Part shown: positions 7,889-15,944 of the stretch, in pieces
How positions within the stretch are numbered: the first letter of the stretch is position 1
Layout: the number at the start of each line of letters is the position of its first letter
DNA from: JBEKYD01 sp049509915
GTDB lineage: Bacteria; Acidobacteriota; Terriglobia; Bryobacterales; Bryobacteraceae
DNA: 29,360 nucleotides
Assembly (NCBI GenBank): GCA_049509915.1
Contig: JBEKZL010000101.1
Coordinates: 1-29,360 of the forward strand
Direction: 5' to 3'
Made by a program: the position numbers and the translations under genes
Notes under the pieces: model-generated
Databases searched by the model: none
Seen by the model: only the letters and a program-made list of their open reading frames with translations
What the model was told of the DNA's origin: nothing

Positions 7889-9199
7889 ATGTTTCGCCGT
7901 TCCCTGATCGTCGCTTTGCTGGCGTTGGCTGGCGCTCTCGCCCAACCCGCCCTCACCACTATCCAGGACGTACTCTACAACGCCGATGGGTCCCGCTTCA
8001 ATGGAATTCTCACCATTAGCTGGGCCACCTTCCAAAGCGGCAAGGAGATACCGATTATCGGCAATACCAAAACGTATCGCATCGTCAACGGAAATCTGTA
8101 CCTTCAATTGACGCCCACCGCCGGAGCCAGCCCAGCGGCGGAATACCTGGTGACGTATTACTCTTCTTCTTCCCCTCAATACCAGGAAGTCTGGAACGTG
8201 CCGTCCAACGCCCAATCGCTGACTGTGGCCGCGGTGCGCACCTCGTCCACCGATATCCTCACCGACGACGGCGCCACCATCGCGGAATCCTCGGTCATCG
8301 GCCTGGTCGCCGACCTGGCCGCGCGCGCCACCATGGGTGCCGCATTTGTTCCTTCCGGCGCGGTGGTGGTGGATAGTAGTGGGCTGCTGGAGACGGCAAC
8401 CGGGAATGCCACCGATTGCGTCTACGTGGATGGATCGTCGGGACCATGCGGAGGAGGAGGAGGAACATCGCCGACTTTCATCGATGCCGAATTGCCGGCG
8501 GGCACCATCAATGGAGTCAACGCCAGCTTCACGCTGGCCAACGCGCCCTCGCCCGCCGCCAGCCTCGACCTCTACCGCAATGGGCTGCGGCTCGCAGCGG
8601 GCTCGGACTATTATCTGTCCGGTAACGCCATTACCTTCGTTTCCGCGGCCACGCCGCAGACGGGCGACACCCTGTTGGCCGACTATCGCACCGCCACCAC
8701 GGAAATCCTGGAGAACGCGTCCTTATCCCCGGCGGCAATGCCGGCGGTTAGCCGGATCGCCAGGCCGGCCGGGACGGAGGTCTTGTGCAGCGGACCCGGC
8801 ACCGGAACCAGCCAAACCGCCTCCACCGTACTCGGTACTTGCAACATCGCCGCCGGCATCCTGCACGCCGGAGACCGGGTCGAGATCCATTTCGATCTGG
8901 CGCATCAGGGCACCGCCGGAACCAGCGCCATGACCCTCGAATGGGGCGCCACCACCATCACCCCGGTCGCCGCCTCCGCAAATGCGACCCTGATAACCGG
9001 ACGCGCGCAGGCGGGCTTGCTGGCATCCGGCGCCCAAACCAGTTGGCAGGCGTGGGGCTCGGCCGTGCCCTTCTCGGCGGGAGTGGGCGCCGCCCCGGAT
9101 GCGTACGCCAATGGGTTGACGATCGCTTTTCTGGGCAATGTCACCCGGCCCCCCGATACCCTGACCTTGACCCAATTCGCCGTGGTACGCGTTCCATAA
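7889..9199 (+). CDS. Secreted protein with phage-tail-fibre-like module
   Basis: This 436-residue protein has a Sec signal peptide (residues 1-18, cleavage likely after GALA). An N-terminal beta-rich domain (residues about 22-115) and a short linker with five glycines (residues 188-192) lead to a module at about 198-268, running from FIDAELPAGTINGVNASFTL to GDTLLADYR. That module resembles repeats found in phage tail proteins and bacterial adhesins. The remainder (290-436) is another beta-rich domain of unknown type. Domain assignment is by eye. GGAGG lies eight bases before the ATG, and a strong terminator follows, so it is probably monocistronic. A cell-surface or adhesive role is inferred; no enzyme motif is seen. 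Confidence 0.7.
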   Translation: MFRRSLIVALLALAGALAQPALTTIQDVLYNADGSRFNGILTISWATFQSGKEIPIIGNTKTYRIVNGNLYLQLTPTAGASPAAEYLVTYYSSSSPQYQEVWNVPSNAQSLTVAAVRTSSTDILTDDGATIAESSVIGLVADLAARATMGAAFVPSGAVVVDSSGLLETATGNATDCVYVDGSSGPCGGGGGTSPTFIDAELPAGTINGVNASFTLANAPSPAASLDLYRNGLRLAAGSDYYLSGNAITFVSAATPQTGDTLLADYRTATTEILENASLSPAAMPAVSRIARPAGTEVLCSGPGTGTSQTASTVLGTCNIAAGILHAGDRVEIHFDLAHQGTAGTSAMTLEWGATTITPVAASANATLITGRAQAGLLASGAQTSWQAWGSAVPFSAGVGAAPDAYANGLTIAFLGNVTRPPDTLTLTQFAVVRVP

Positions 9200-9293
9200 A
9201 CTCCAGTGGATCGTTCCTGTAGCTTTCGTTTTGTTCTGGCGTTTTCCGCTTCAATGCTTTAGGCTGGTGTTTCGGGTTTACGCACTGACGCGG

Positions 9294-9323
9294 GGCCGGG
9301 CGAAGCTGCCCGGCCTTTTTTTT
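9294..9323 (+). terminator. Rho-independent terminator
   Basis: A perfect 8-bp stem GGCCGGGC/GCCCGGCC (9294-9301 and 9308-9315) with loop GAAGCT is followed at once by eight T residues (9316-9323). It ends the transcript of the secreted-protein gene about 95 bases after its stop codon. Confidence 0.9.
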
Positions 9324-9337
9324 CACGGGACCGTGGT

Positions 9338-9547
9338 TCATGGCAGCGGAACGCCGGTCGACTTATCCACCGCGTAAAAGCGTTTGCCGCAAGAGCGGCA
9401 ATGCCGCGGCACGCGTTTGAACCAAAACATCAACGGGTCCAGCGCACCACGTGGTTTCGACGGCGCCAGATCGCGGCTGAAGCAACGCGGACAACGTACT
9501 TCGCCGGGCTTGACTTCAAGCGGCTCTTGAATCTCCAATTCTCGCAC
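9338..9547 (-). CDS. Small zinc-ribbon protein
   Basis: This protein of about 69 residues has two CxxC knuckles, CPRC (residues 19-22) and CRSC (residues 50-53), spaced as in a zinc ribbon. Basic, aromatic residues (FWFKRVPRHC) lie between them, and an AVDKSTGVPLP tail follows. No function can be assigned; such proteins may bind nucleic acid or be structural. The frame is open upstream for 80 more codons, but that part lies antisense to the proline dehydrogenase start. GTG at 9547 or TTG at 9538 are the plausible starts, neither with a clear ribosome binding site. It diverges from the proline dehydrogenase gene with about 66 bases between starts. Confidence 0.6.
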   Translation of the reverse strand: MRELEIQEPLEVKPGEVRCPRCFSRDLAPSKPRGALDPLMFWFKRVPRHCRSCGKRFYAVDKSTGVPLP

Positions 9548-9613
9548 TCTAGCAGATTTCGCCCGGCGCCGAAATTGTCCTGAATCGCCGGTCTGAATGC
9601 TAGGCTGGAACTC

Positions 9614-10519
9614 GTGCGCAGCTTTTTTCTGTTCCTGTCGCGGCGCGGGGGACTGCGGAAGTGGATGGAGACTTCCCCGCTGGCCCGGCGCCTGGCGACG
9701 CGGTTCGTAGCCGGCGAAACCCTCGATCAAGCCATCGCCGTGAGCCGGCGCCTGAACCGGGAAAAGATTTCCGTCACCCTCGATCATTTGGGCGAGAGTG
9801 TCACGTCCCTCGAAGAAGCCGCCCGCGCACGTGACGTTTACCGAGCCACCTTAAGCGCCCTTCATGAGAACGCCCTGGATGGCAACGTCTCCCTGAAGCT
9901 CACCCAGTTCGGCATAGATCTTTCCGGCGAGGAATGCCGCCGCAACGTCGAGCAACTCGCCGCCAGTGCCGCCGCCAACGGCCAGTTTGTGCGCGTCGAC
10001 ATGGAATCCAGCGAATACGTGGACCGCACGCTCGATCTGGTGGCCGCGTTGCACGCCCGCTACCGTGCCGTGGGCACCGTCGTCCAATCCTATTTATATC
10101 GATCCCGCAAGGACGTGGAAGAGCTCTCCGATCGCGGCATTCGCGTCCGCCTGGTCAAGGGCGCTTATCTCGAACCCCCGTCCGTCGCCTTTCCCCGCAA
10201 AACCGATGCCGACAACAACTTCGTCGAACTGATGAAGCTGCTGCTCGATCGCGGAGCCTACCCCGCCATTGCCACTCACGACGAGAAAATGATCGCCGCC
10301 ACCCGCGCGTACGCCGCCGAACGCAACATCTCCCGCGACGGCTTTGAGTTCCAGATGCTCTACGGCATCCGCCGCGATCTGCAGCGCCAGTTGGTCGCCG
10401 ACGGCTTCCGCTTACGCCTGTACGTTCCCTTCGGCCGGTCCTGGTACCCCTATTACATGCGCCGCATCGCCGAACGCCCCGCCAACGCCCTGTTCGTGCT
10501 GCGGAATATGTTCCGCTAA
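9614..10519 (+). CDS. Proline dehydrogenase (monofunctional)
   Basis: This 301-residue FAD enzyme oxidises L-proline to pyrroline-5-carboxylate, passing electrons to the quinone pool. The length fits stand-alone bacterial PRODH, and no aldehyde dehydrogenase domain is attached. Visible family motifs are GTVVQSYLYR (residues about 155-164), RVRLVKGAYLEP (177-188), IATHDEKM (218-225), FEFQMLYGIR (243-252) and the C-terminal LYVPFGRSWYPYYMRRIAERPAN. That last block contains the Tyr-x-x-Arg-Arg residues that bind the proline carboxylate. The start is a GTG at 9614 with only a weak TGGAA upstream. No pyrroline-5-carboxylate dehydrogenase gene is adjacent. Confidence 0.93.
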   Translation: MRSFFLFLSRRGGLRKWMETSPLARRLATRFVAGETLDQAIAVSRRLNREKISVTLDHLGESVTSLEEAARARDVYRATLSALHENALDGNVSLKLTQFGIDLSGEECRRNVEQLAASAAANGQFVRVDMESSEYVDRTLDLVAALHARYRAVGTVVQSYLYRSRKDVEELSDRGIRVRLVKGAYLEPPSVAFPRKTDADNNFVELMKLLLDRGAYPAIATHDEKMIAATRAYAAERNISRDGFEFQMLYGIRRDLQRQLVADGFRLRLYVPFGRSWYPYYMRRIAERPANALFVLRNMFR

Positions 10520-10534
10520 GAAGTTTCCGGAGCG

Positions 10535-10654
10535 GGCGTCGCGCAAGCACTCGTGCGTGCCGTGTCGAGACTCATCTCGACACCCGCTTGCGTACGGTAC
10601 GCCGGGCGTCGGCAAAAGTGCCGACGCGGCACCCACGAGTGCTTGCGCCACGCC
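10535..10654. repeat. Cloverleaf-like palindromic repeat between convergent genes
   Basis: The outer arms (10535-10555 and 10634-10654) are inverted repeats of 21 bp with one mismatch; the core GCGCAAGCACTCGTG pairs perfectly. Three smaller hairpins lie inside: GTGTCGAGA/TCTCGACAC (10562-10570 and 10575-10583), GCGTAC/GTACGC around 10590-10602, and GCGTCGGC/GCCGACGC around 10606-10627. The element begins 15 bases after the proline dehydrogenase stop and precedes the convergent end of the pseudouridine synthase gene. It could stop transcription in both directions. It may equally be a mobile or REP-type element. Confidence 0.75.
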
Positions 10655-10708
10655 GGAATGGCACAGTTATTTCTTGACGGGCGCTAAGAACGTAACCGGC
10701 TTCGGCTC

Positions 10709-11434
10709 TCAGCGTCGTTTTCGGCCTGGACGGGACAGGGCTAGAATCAATCGCCGAACATCGGGCGGCGGCTCGCAATCGATCGCGACGCGCTCCGCTG
10801 AGCGCGGATGAACGAACTCAATATGCGCTGCGTGGAGAGCGACCCTGGCGATCAGCGGCTCGAAGGCTTCCGGCGGGTGGTATTTCCGGTCGCCGACGAC
10901 CGGATGGCCGATGGCGGCGAATTGCGCCCGGATTTGATTTTGCAGTCCAGTCACCAGCGTGACCCGCGCCACGGACGCGGCGGGGAGAAGGCGCTCGACG
11001 GAGTATCGAAGCTCAGCCCGCGCCGCTTCCCCGTCTCCGGCTGCGCGCAACGTTTGGAACATTCCCTCGCGGCGGAAATAGTGGACAAGGGTTCCCTCCC
11101 CTGCCTCGAGCCGCCCGCGAACCACGGCCAGGTACTGCCTAACGGGGGTATGGGCGAGGAACTGCCGAACCAGCACTTCACGGTCGCGCTCGGTCTTGGC
11201 AAAGAGCAGAATGCCGGAGCTGAAACGATCGATGCGGTGGACCACCAAAGCTCGCCGCCTGTTCCGCGCCAGTGCGGCTCCCAGCACAGACATGGCGGAG
11301 GGAGTATGGGAGCCTGGAATCGGAACGGCCGGCAGGCCGGCTGGCTTATCGATTACCACCACGGCATCGTCCTCGTAAAGCACGAGGATCTCCGGCTTGG
11401 CTGGACGGCGGGTTCTTGGTGAAGGCTTGCCCAT
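10709..11434 (-). CDS. RluA-family pseudouridine synthase
   Basis: This 241-residue enzyme should isomerise uridine to pseudouridine in rRNA or tRNA. It has the RluA block HRIDRFSSGILLFAKT (residues 66-81) with the catalytic Asp69, an IDKPAGLPAVP stretch (residues about 28-38), a QYLAVVRG stretch (about 99-106), and the later GLQNQIRAQFAAIGHPVVGD block (about 164-183). There is no N-terminal S4 RNA-binding domain. The C-terminus is basic (LSRPGRKRR). The target nucleotide cannot be told from sequence. The ATG at 11434 has no clear ribosome binding site. It converges with proline dehydrogenase across the 10535-10654 repeat. Confidence 0.88.
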   Translation of the reverse strand: MGKPSPRTRRPAKPEILVLYEDDAVVVIDKPAGLPAVPIPGSHTPSAMSVLGAALARNRRRALVVHRIDRFSSGILLFAKTERDREVLVRQFLAHTPVRQYLAVVRGRLEAGEGTLVHYFRREGMFQTLRAAGDGEAARAELRYSVERLLPAASVARVTLVTGLQNQIRAQFAAIGHPVVGDRKYHPPEAFEPLIARVALHAAHIEFVHPRSAERVAIDCEPPPDVRRLILALSRPGRKRR

Positions 11435-11624
11435 CTCTGGAGATTACCGGCTGGCCATGGCCACGTTGCGAGGTTAGCATGGCGTAGCTGACGGAAACAG
11501 CCTACAGGTGCTAGCATCCGGCTTGGTAAACATTTCCCTGAGTTGCCGTCGAGCCCCGTGCCGGGGGATCGGGCCGAGGATGGTCCGCCTGCTCGCCATC
11601 GGGGCTGCCGCTCATGCCGATTTA

Positions 11625-13325
11625 ATGGCCGCTCCAACAAGAAAGCCGTCGCGGCTGCTGACGCTGGCGCCGGCCGATCTTCTGGTCATCTGTCTGTACT
11701 TCGCGGTGGTGTTGGGGATCGGCGTCTACCTCAAGCGCCGCATCCGTGCCAGCGACGATTTCTTCTTTGCCGGCAAGGGCGTGGGCGCCTGGGTGGCCGG
11801 CCTTAGTTTCGTGGCGGCGAACCTGGGGACGCTGGAGTTGCTCGGCTGGTCGGCATCGGCGTATCAGTACGGGATGCTGGCGGCGCATTGGTATTGGATC
11901 GGTGCGGTCCCGGCGATGCTTTTCTTGGGCATCGTGATGATCCCTTTCTATTACGTGTCCAAGGCGCACTCGGTGCCGGGCTATCTGAAGCTCCGTTATG
12001 GCGAAGGCGCGCGGCTGATGTCGGCTTTTTCCTTCGCCGCCATGACGGTGCTGATGAGCGGGATCAACATGTTCTCCATGGCCATGGTGATGAAAGTCAT
12101 TCTGGGCTGGGACATCAACTTCAGCATTCTGGTTTCGACCCTGACGGTGGGAGTCTACGTGGCGCTGGGGGGCCTGCTTTCAGCCATCGTCAACGAAGTG
12201 GTTCAATTCGTCCTCATCTGGGCCGGAACTATTTCCATTCCGATTTTCGGCCTGATCGAAACCGGCGGCTGGAGCGGCATGCTGGCGCGCATCGCCAGGC
12301 GAGTGCCTTTGCAGGACTACACCCACATGTGGCGCAACATGGGCAGGGCGGCGGACAATCCGATGGGCGTCCACTGGACGGGAATGGTGTTCGGGCTCGG
12401 CCTGATCGGCGCCTTCGGCTACTGGACCACCGACTTCCTGGTGGTGCAGCGGGTCATGGCGGCGCGGGATCTGCGCTCGGCGAAGATCGCCACCACCATT
12501 GGCGCCGCCTTCAAGATGCTGCTGCCGGCGATCGTCATCCTGCCGGGCTTGCTGGGGCTGGCCGTGCTGCCGATGAAGCTGACCGGGGAGACGGAGGCGC
12601 TGGCGACCGGCGGCCACAGCTTCAATGAAGTCATGCCGCTGATGATGGCGCGCTATCTGGGCCCCGGCTTTCTGGGCATCGGCGTGACGGCTCTGATTGC
12701 CGGGTTCATGTCCGGGATGGCGGGCAACATCAGCGCCTTCGCCACGGTGTGGACGTATGACATTTATCGCCCGGTATGGAACCGCGCGGCGGAAGACGCG
12801 AAGTGCCTGCGCATTGGGCGCTGGTGCACCGTAGTCGGCCTGGTGGCCAGCATTGGCGCGGCGTACCTGGTGATGCAATTCGCCAGCATAATGGATTATG
12901 TGCAGGCACTTCTGGGGTTCTTCATCATTCCTCTATTCGGCACCGTGATTATCGGTATGCTGTGGAAGCGCGCCACTCCCGCCGGAGGATTCTGGGGACT
13001 GTTCTGCGGCACGCTCTCATCGATCGCGCTCTGGCTGGTGGTGAAATTCCATCCGGCGGCGCTGGCGGTTCTGGCCCTTTCCGCCGACGCCAAGCCGATG
13101 GCCGAAAACCTGTACCGGTTCATCTGGTCCTGGCTGGTGTGCGTAATCGTGACCGTTCTGGTCAGTTTCGCGACCAAGCCCAAGCCGGCCTCCGAATTAC
13201 AGGGCCTGGTATACGGCTTGTCGCTGTTACCCTCCGATGAAGCCGTGCCCCTTTATCGCCGGCCCCTGTTCGCGGCGGCGCTGGTGGCCGCGGCCTTCGT
13301 CGGTTTGAATCTGTTCTTCTGGTAG
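11625..13325 (+). CDS. Sodium:solute symporter (SSS family)
   Basis: This protein of about 566 residues has roughly 13 transmembrane helices and belongs to the SSS family, which couples Na+ entry to uptake of sugars, amino acids or similar solutes. Near the N-terminus is a SDDFFFAGKGVGAWVAGLSF segment, the usual first-loop signature. GFMSGMAGNISAFATVWTYDIYRP is the family signature near helix 9. The substrate is not evident, but the downstream genes suggest a sugar-like compound. The start is uncertain: the frame opens at 11508 with further ATGs at 11580 (directly after GAGG) and 11625. The last gives a normal leader before helix 1. It is the first gene of the plus-strand operon. Confidence 0.88.
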   Translation: MAAPTRKPSRLLTLAPADLLVICLYFAVVLGIGVYLKRRIRASDDFFFAGKGVGAWVAGLSFVAANLGTLELLGWSASAYQYGMLAAHWYWIGAVPAMLFLGIVMIPFYYVSKAHSVPGYLKLRYGEGARLMSAFSFAAMTVLMSGINMFSMAMVMKVILGWDINFSILVSTLTVGVYVALGGLLSAIVNEVVQFVLIWAGTISIPIFGLIETGGWSGMLARIARRVPLQDYTHMWRNMGRAADNPMGVHWTGMVFGLGLIGAFGYWTTDFLVVQRVMAARDLRSAKIATTIGAAFKMLLPAIVILPGLLGLAVLPMKLTGETEALATGGHSFNEVMPLMMARYLGPGFLGIGVTALIAGFMSGMAGNISAFATVWTYDIYRPVWNRAAEDAKCLRIGRWCTVVGLVASIGAAYLVMQFASIMDYVQALLGFFIIPLFGTVIIGMLWKRATPAGGFWGLFCGTLSSIALWLVVKFHPAALAVLALSADAKPMAENLYRFIWSWLVCVIVTVLVSFATKPKPASELQGLVYGLSLLPSDEAVPLYRRPLFAAALVAAAFVGLNLFFW

Positions 13326-13383
13326 GTCTCTATACGGCGCAGTTGACCGCGACGGGAATTTTCGCAGATTTACGCGTCGGGGG

Positions 13384-13542
13384 CGGCTATCGCGGGCCGC
13401 GCCAGGAGTTAAGGTGATGATCGAAGGCGCGACGGTCATGCGGCAGTACTCGAAACCGATCGGCGCCGACGGATACTGCGAGAGCGCCAGTGGAGCGGTT
13501 TCACTGGCCCATAGCTTAATGGAGACGCAACATGCTCACTGA
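13384..13542 (+). pseudogene. Remnant of a corrinoid protein (MtaC-like), C-terminal end only
   Basis: The frame reading RAAPGVKVMIEGATVMRQYS and then KPIGADGYCESASGAVSLA matches the last strand and helix of B12-binding corrinoid proteins, whose consensus here is close to VKVMVGGAPVT, then IGADGYAPDA, then AVELA. Only about 45 residues survive. The cobalamin-binding DxHxxG motif and the helical domain are absent, and the symporter gene ends only about 60 bases upstream, so there is no room for them. An ATG at 13417 with AGGAG eight bases upstream could still initiate a 41-residue peptide. Its TGA overlaps the mtaB start by 11 bases. It may now serve as a translated leader for mtaB. Homology was judged by eye. 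Confidence 0.65.
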
Positions 13543-14908
13543 AACAACGCCAGGACTGGCCTGCCAGAGCGCGGCCGAGCTGGTATTCGGACGCTGCAAG
13601 AGGCCGCTGCGGTGCGGCTTCGACCTTACGATCGGCGCCGGACATGTATTTCCGGAGGTCAACTTCACTCTGCCGGCGATCGCGGTGGAACCGGGCACCT
13701 GGACCCAGGTGCTGGCCGAGTACGAGCAGATGGCTACCGGAATCCTGGAGCGCGCCGTCGCCCTGCGGGTGCCGGGGATCGTGCTGGAGTTTGAGCTGCT
13801 GCCGGCCATGACGGCGACTCCGGAGTGGGGAGCGGAGGTGACGCGCCTGCTGGTGAACCACCTGCGCCGCGCGCACGACAAGCACGGCCTGCCCTGCGCT
13901 GTCCGCGTGACTCCCACCGATATTCGCGACCAGGGCAAGCCCCCGCTGCTTCGCCGTGGCCAGCCATGGGAAACCCTTAAGCGCTCGTTCGAACTGTGCA
14001 TCGAGGCCGGCGCTCATCTGATCTCGATCGAATCGATCGGCGGCAAAGAGCTTCACGACTACGGACTGATGTATGGCGACATCCGCGCCATCGTCTTCGC
14101 ATTGGGGGTACTGGCGCCGCGCGACACCGCCTGGCTGTGGGACCGGATCTCGGCCATGTGCGCGGCCGGCGGCGCCATCCCCGCCGGCGACAGCGCTTGC
14201 GGCTTCGCCAATACGGCTATGCAACTGGCGCACCAGCGCATGCTGCCGGAGGTGCTGGCGGCGGTGGTGCGGGCCATGAGTGCGGTGCGCAGCCTGGCCG
14301 CGTTCGAACACGGCGCCGTGGGACCGTCGAAGGACTGCGCCTACGAAGGCCCGATCGTCAAAGCCATCACCGGCTGCCCCATTTCGATGGAGGGCAAGTC
14401 GGCCTCCTGCGCGCACTTCAGCCCGCTCGGCAATATCGCGGCAGCCATGTGCGATTTGTGGAGCAACGAATCGGTGCAGAACGTGCGCCTGTTGTCGGGC
14501 AGCGCGCCGGAAGCGTTCACCGAGACCCTGGCGTACGATTGCCGTCTGATGAACGTGGCCTCGGATAAGGGCGAGGCCCTGCGGCTGCGGGATTGGCTGA
14601 CGGAGTCCGACGAGTGGCTGAGCCCGCAGGCGGCGGTGCTCTCGCCCGAAGCCACCATGAGCATCGCGCGGGCCATCGCTTCCCAAAAGGATCACTATGG
14701 CAAGACCGTCGCCGCCGGCCTTGCTGCGGTCGCAGTCCTGCGCGCCGGCATCGAGCGCAAACAACTCACGCTGCGGGCGAAAGAAACGCAGTGGCTGGAC
14801 CGGATCGAGAGAGAACTCGAGTCGTTAGTCACCGCCGAGACGGAATTGACGGAAGAGATGACGGGTCAACATGGCAACGAATTCGACAAATCCAGTTATG
14901 GTCTGTGA
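13532..14908 (+). CDS. mtaB: Methanol:corrinoid methyltransferase (MtaB family)
   Basis: This 458-residue protein matches MtaB, which moves a methyl group from methanol to a cobalt(I) corrinoid protein. It is nearly colinear with the family: RPLRCGFDLTIGAGHVFPEV near the N-terminus, GIVLEFELLPAMT (residues 82-94), GPSKDCAYEGP (264-274), ISMEGKSASCAH, and MCDLWSNESVQNVRLLSG. The three zinc ligands of characterised MtaB appear conserved as Glu167 (in SIESIGGKE), Cys223 (in GDSACGFANTAM) and Cys269. The substrate might be methanol or another small methyl donor. Its expected partner, the corrinoid protein, is reduced to a remnant directly upstream. It overlaps the next gene by 38 bases. Confidence 0.9.
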   Translation: MLTETTPGLACQSAAELVFGRCKRPLRCGFDLTIGAGHVFPEVNFTLPAIAVEPGTWTQVLAEYEQMATGILERAVALRVPGIVLEFELLPAMTATPEWGAEVTRLLVNHLRRAHDKHGLPCAVRVTPTDIRDQGKPPLLRRGQPWETLKRSFELCIEAGAHLISIESIGGKELHDYGLMYGDIRAIVFALGVLAPRDTAWLWDRISAMCAAGGAIPAGDSACGFANTAMQLAHQRMLPEVLAAVVRAMSAVRSLAAFEHGAVGPSKDCAYEGPIVKAITGCPISMEGKSASCAHFSPLGNIAAAMCDLWSNESVQNVRLLSGSAPEAFTETLAYDCRLMNVASDKGEALRLRDWLTESDEWLSPQAAVLSPEATMSIARAIASQKDHYGKTVAAGLAAVAVLRAGIERKQLTLRAKETQWLDRIERELESLVTAETELTEEMTGQHGNEFDKSSYGL

Positions 14909-15944
14909 AGGCGGCGCCGAAGCTGGATTGTCGCGGAAGCAACGCATGCTCCGCGCGCTTCGACGCCAGCCGGTGGACCGGCTTCCAACCCAATCGGGCT
15001 ACACCGGGGCGATGGGGCGGCTGCTCGCCGGGCATTTCGGAATCTCTCCGGCCGAGCTGCCCAAGCGGCTGGGCAATCATCTGCAGCGCGTGGACATCGA
15101 CCATCCTCGCCGCACCAATGCGGACGGATCGATCGAATTCGATTGGTGGGGCGCGGGCTGGGATACCCGCACGGAGGGTTACTGGCACGCTTTCTCCCCG
15201 CTTGCAGATTCACTCGACCTCGATCGCTATCCGTGGCCCGATCCCAACCACCCGGCGCTTCTCGACACCGCCGCGCGAACAATTCTCCGCGACGGCGCGG
15301 ACTGTTTCATTGCGCCCAATCTCGGCATGTGCCTGTTTGAACGGGCCTGGTCCTTGCGCGGATTCGATGCCCTGCTCATGGACATGGTGGAGCGCACCGA
15401 CTGGGTGGAGCAACTGCTGGACCGCATCGCGGCGATACAGTTGACTCTTGCGAGGAGGTTCGTCGCCGCCGGCGTCGCGGGCGGGTATTTGGGCGATGAC
15501 TACGGGGCGCAGCGGGCCATGCTGTTCTCTCCCCGCCTGTGGCGAAGGTTGATCAAGCCGCGCCTGGCGAACCTGTTCGCGGTCTTCGTGGACGCAGGAC
15601 TTCCGGTGATTCTTCATTCCGACGGAGATATCCGCGCGATTCTGCCCGACCTGGTGGAGATTGGGCTGACGAACTTGAACCCGGTGCAGCCGGAAGTACT
15701 GGACCACCAGTGGCTTCAGAAAGAATATGGAGCGAAGCTGAGTTTCTATGGCGGCGTTTCGACGCAGGGCGTCTTGCCGGCCGGCACGGTGGAGGAAGTG
15801 CGCGCCGCCACCCTGGCCTGCGCCCGCTCGCTGGCGCCGGACGGGACCGGGCTGCTGCTGGGGGCTTCGCATCGCATGCAATCCGATATTCCAGTCCGGA
15901 ACGTGGAGGCGATGCTGAATGCTTTCGCTGAAATGGACCGTTGA
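14871..15944 (+). CDS. UroD-fold methyltransferase-like protein
   Basis: This 357-residue protein belongs to the uroporphyrinogen-decarboxylase superfamily, which also includes the corrinoid:coenzyme methyltransferases MtaA and CmuA. It lacks the heme-pathway UroD N-terminal signature (the MRQAGRY-type motif), so it is not expected to be HemE. The core shows PVILHSDGDIRAILPDLVEIG (residues about 245-265), LNPVQPE and FYGGVSTQGVLP. At the MtaA zinc site (His-x-Cys with a distant Cys) this protein has His249-Ser-Asp251, and Ser333 in GASHRMQSDIP. Position after mtaB makes a methyl-transfer step plausible, perhaps to a folate or other acceptor. Start choice is open: ATG 14871 overlaps mtaB, and ATG 14898 is an alternative. 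Confidence 0.8.
   Translation: MATNSTNPVMVCEGGAEAGLSRKQRMLRALRRQPVDRLPTQSGYTGAMGRLLAGHFGISPAELPKRLGNHLQRVDIDHPRRTNADGSIEFDWWGAGWDTRTEGYWHAFSPLADSLDLDRYPWPDPNHPALLDTAARTILRDGADCFIAPNLGMCLFERAWSLRGFDALLMDMVERTDWVEQLLDRIAAIQLTLARRFVAAGVAGGYLGDDYGAQRAMLFSPRLWRRLIKPRLANLFAVFVDAGLPVILHSDGDIRAILPDLVEIGLTNLNPVQPEVLDHQWLQKEYGAKLSFYGGVSTQGVLPAGTVEEVRAATLACARSLAPDGTGLLLGASHRMQSDIPVRNVEAMLNAFAEMDR

Noticed and set aside
13326..13531. Possible cobalamin riboswitch before mtaB, suggested by a GCCAGTG/CACTGGC hairpin at 13486-13508.
   Set aside because: The B12-box consensus is not present and the hairpin lies within the corrinoid-protein remnant reading frame, which explains the sequence better.
13436..14764. 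Long minus-strand open frame opposite mtaB.
   Set aside because: No recognisable motifs, and the plus strand encodes a nearly complete MtaB family match.
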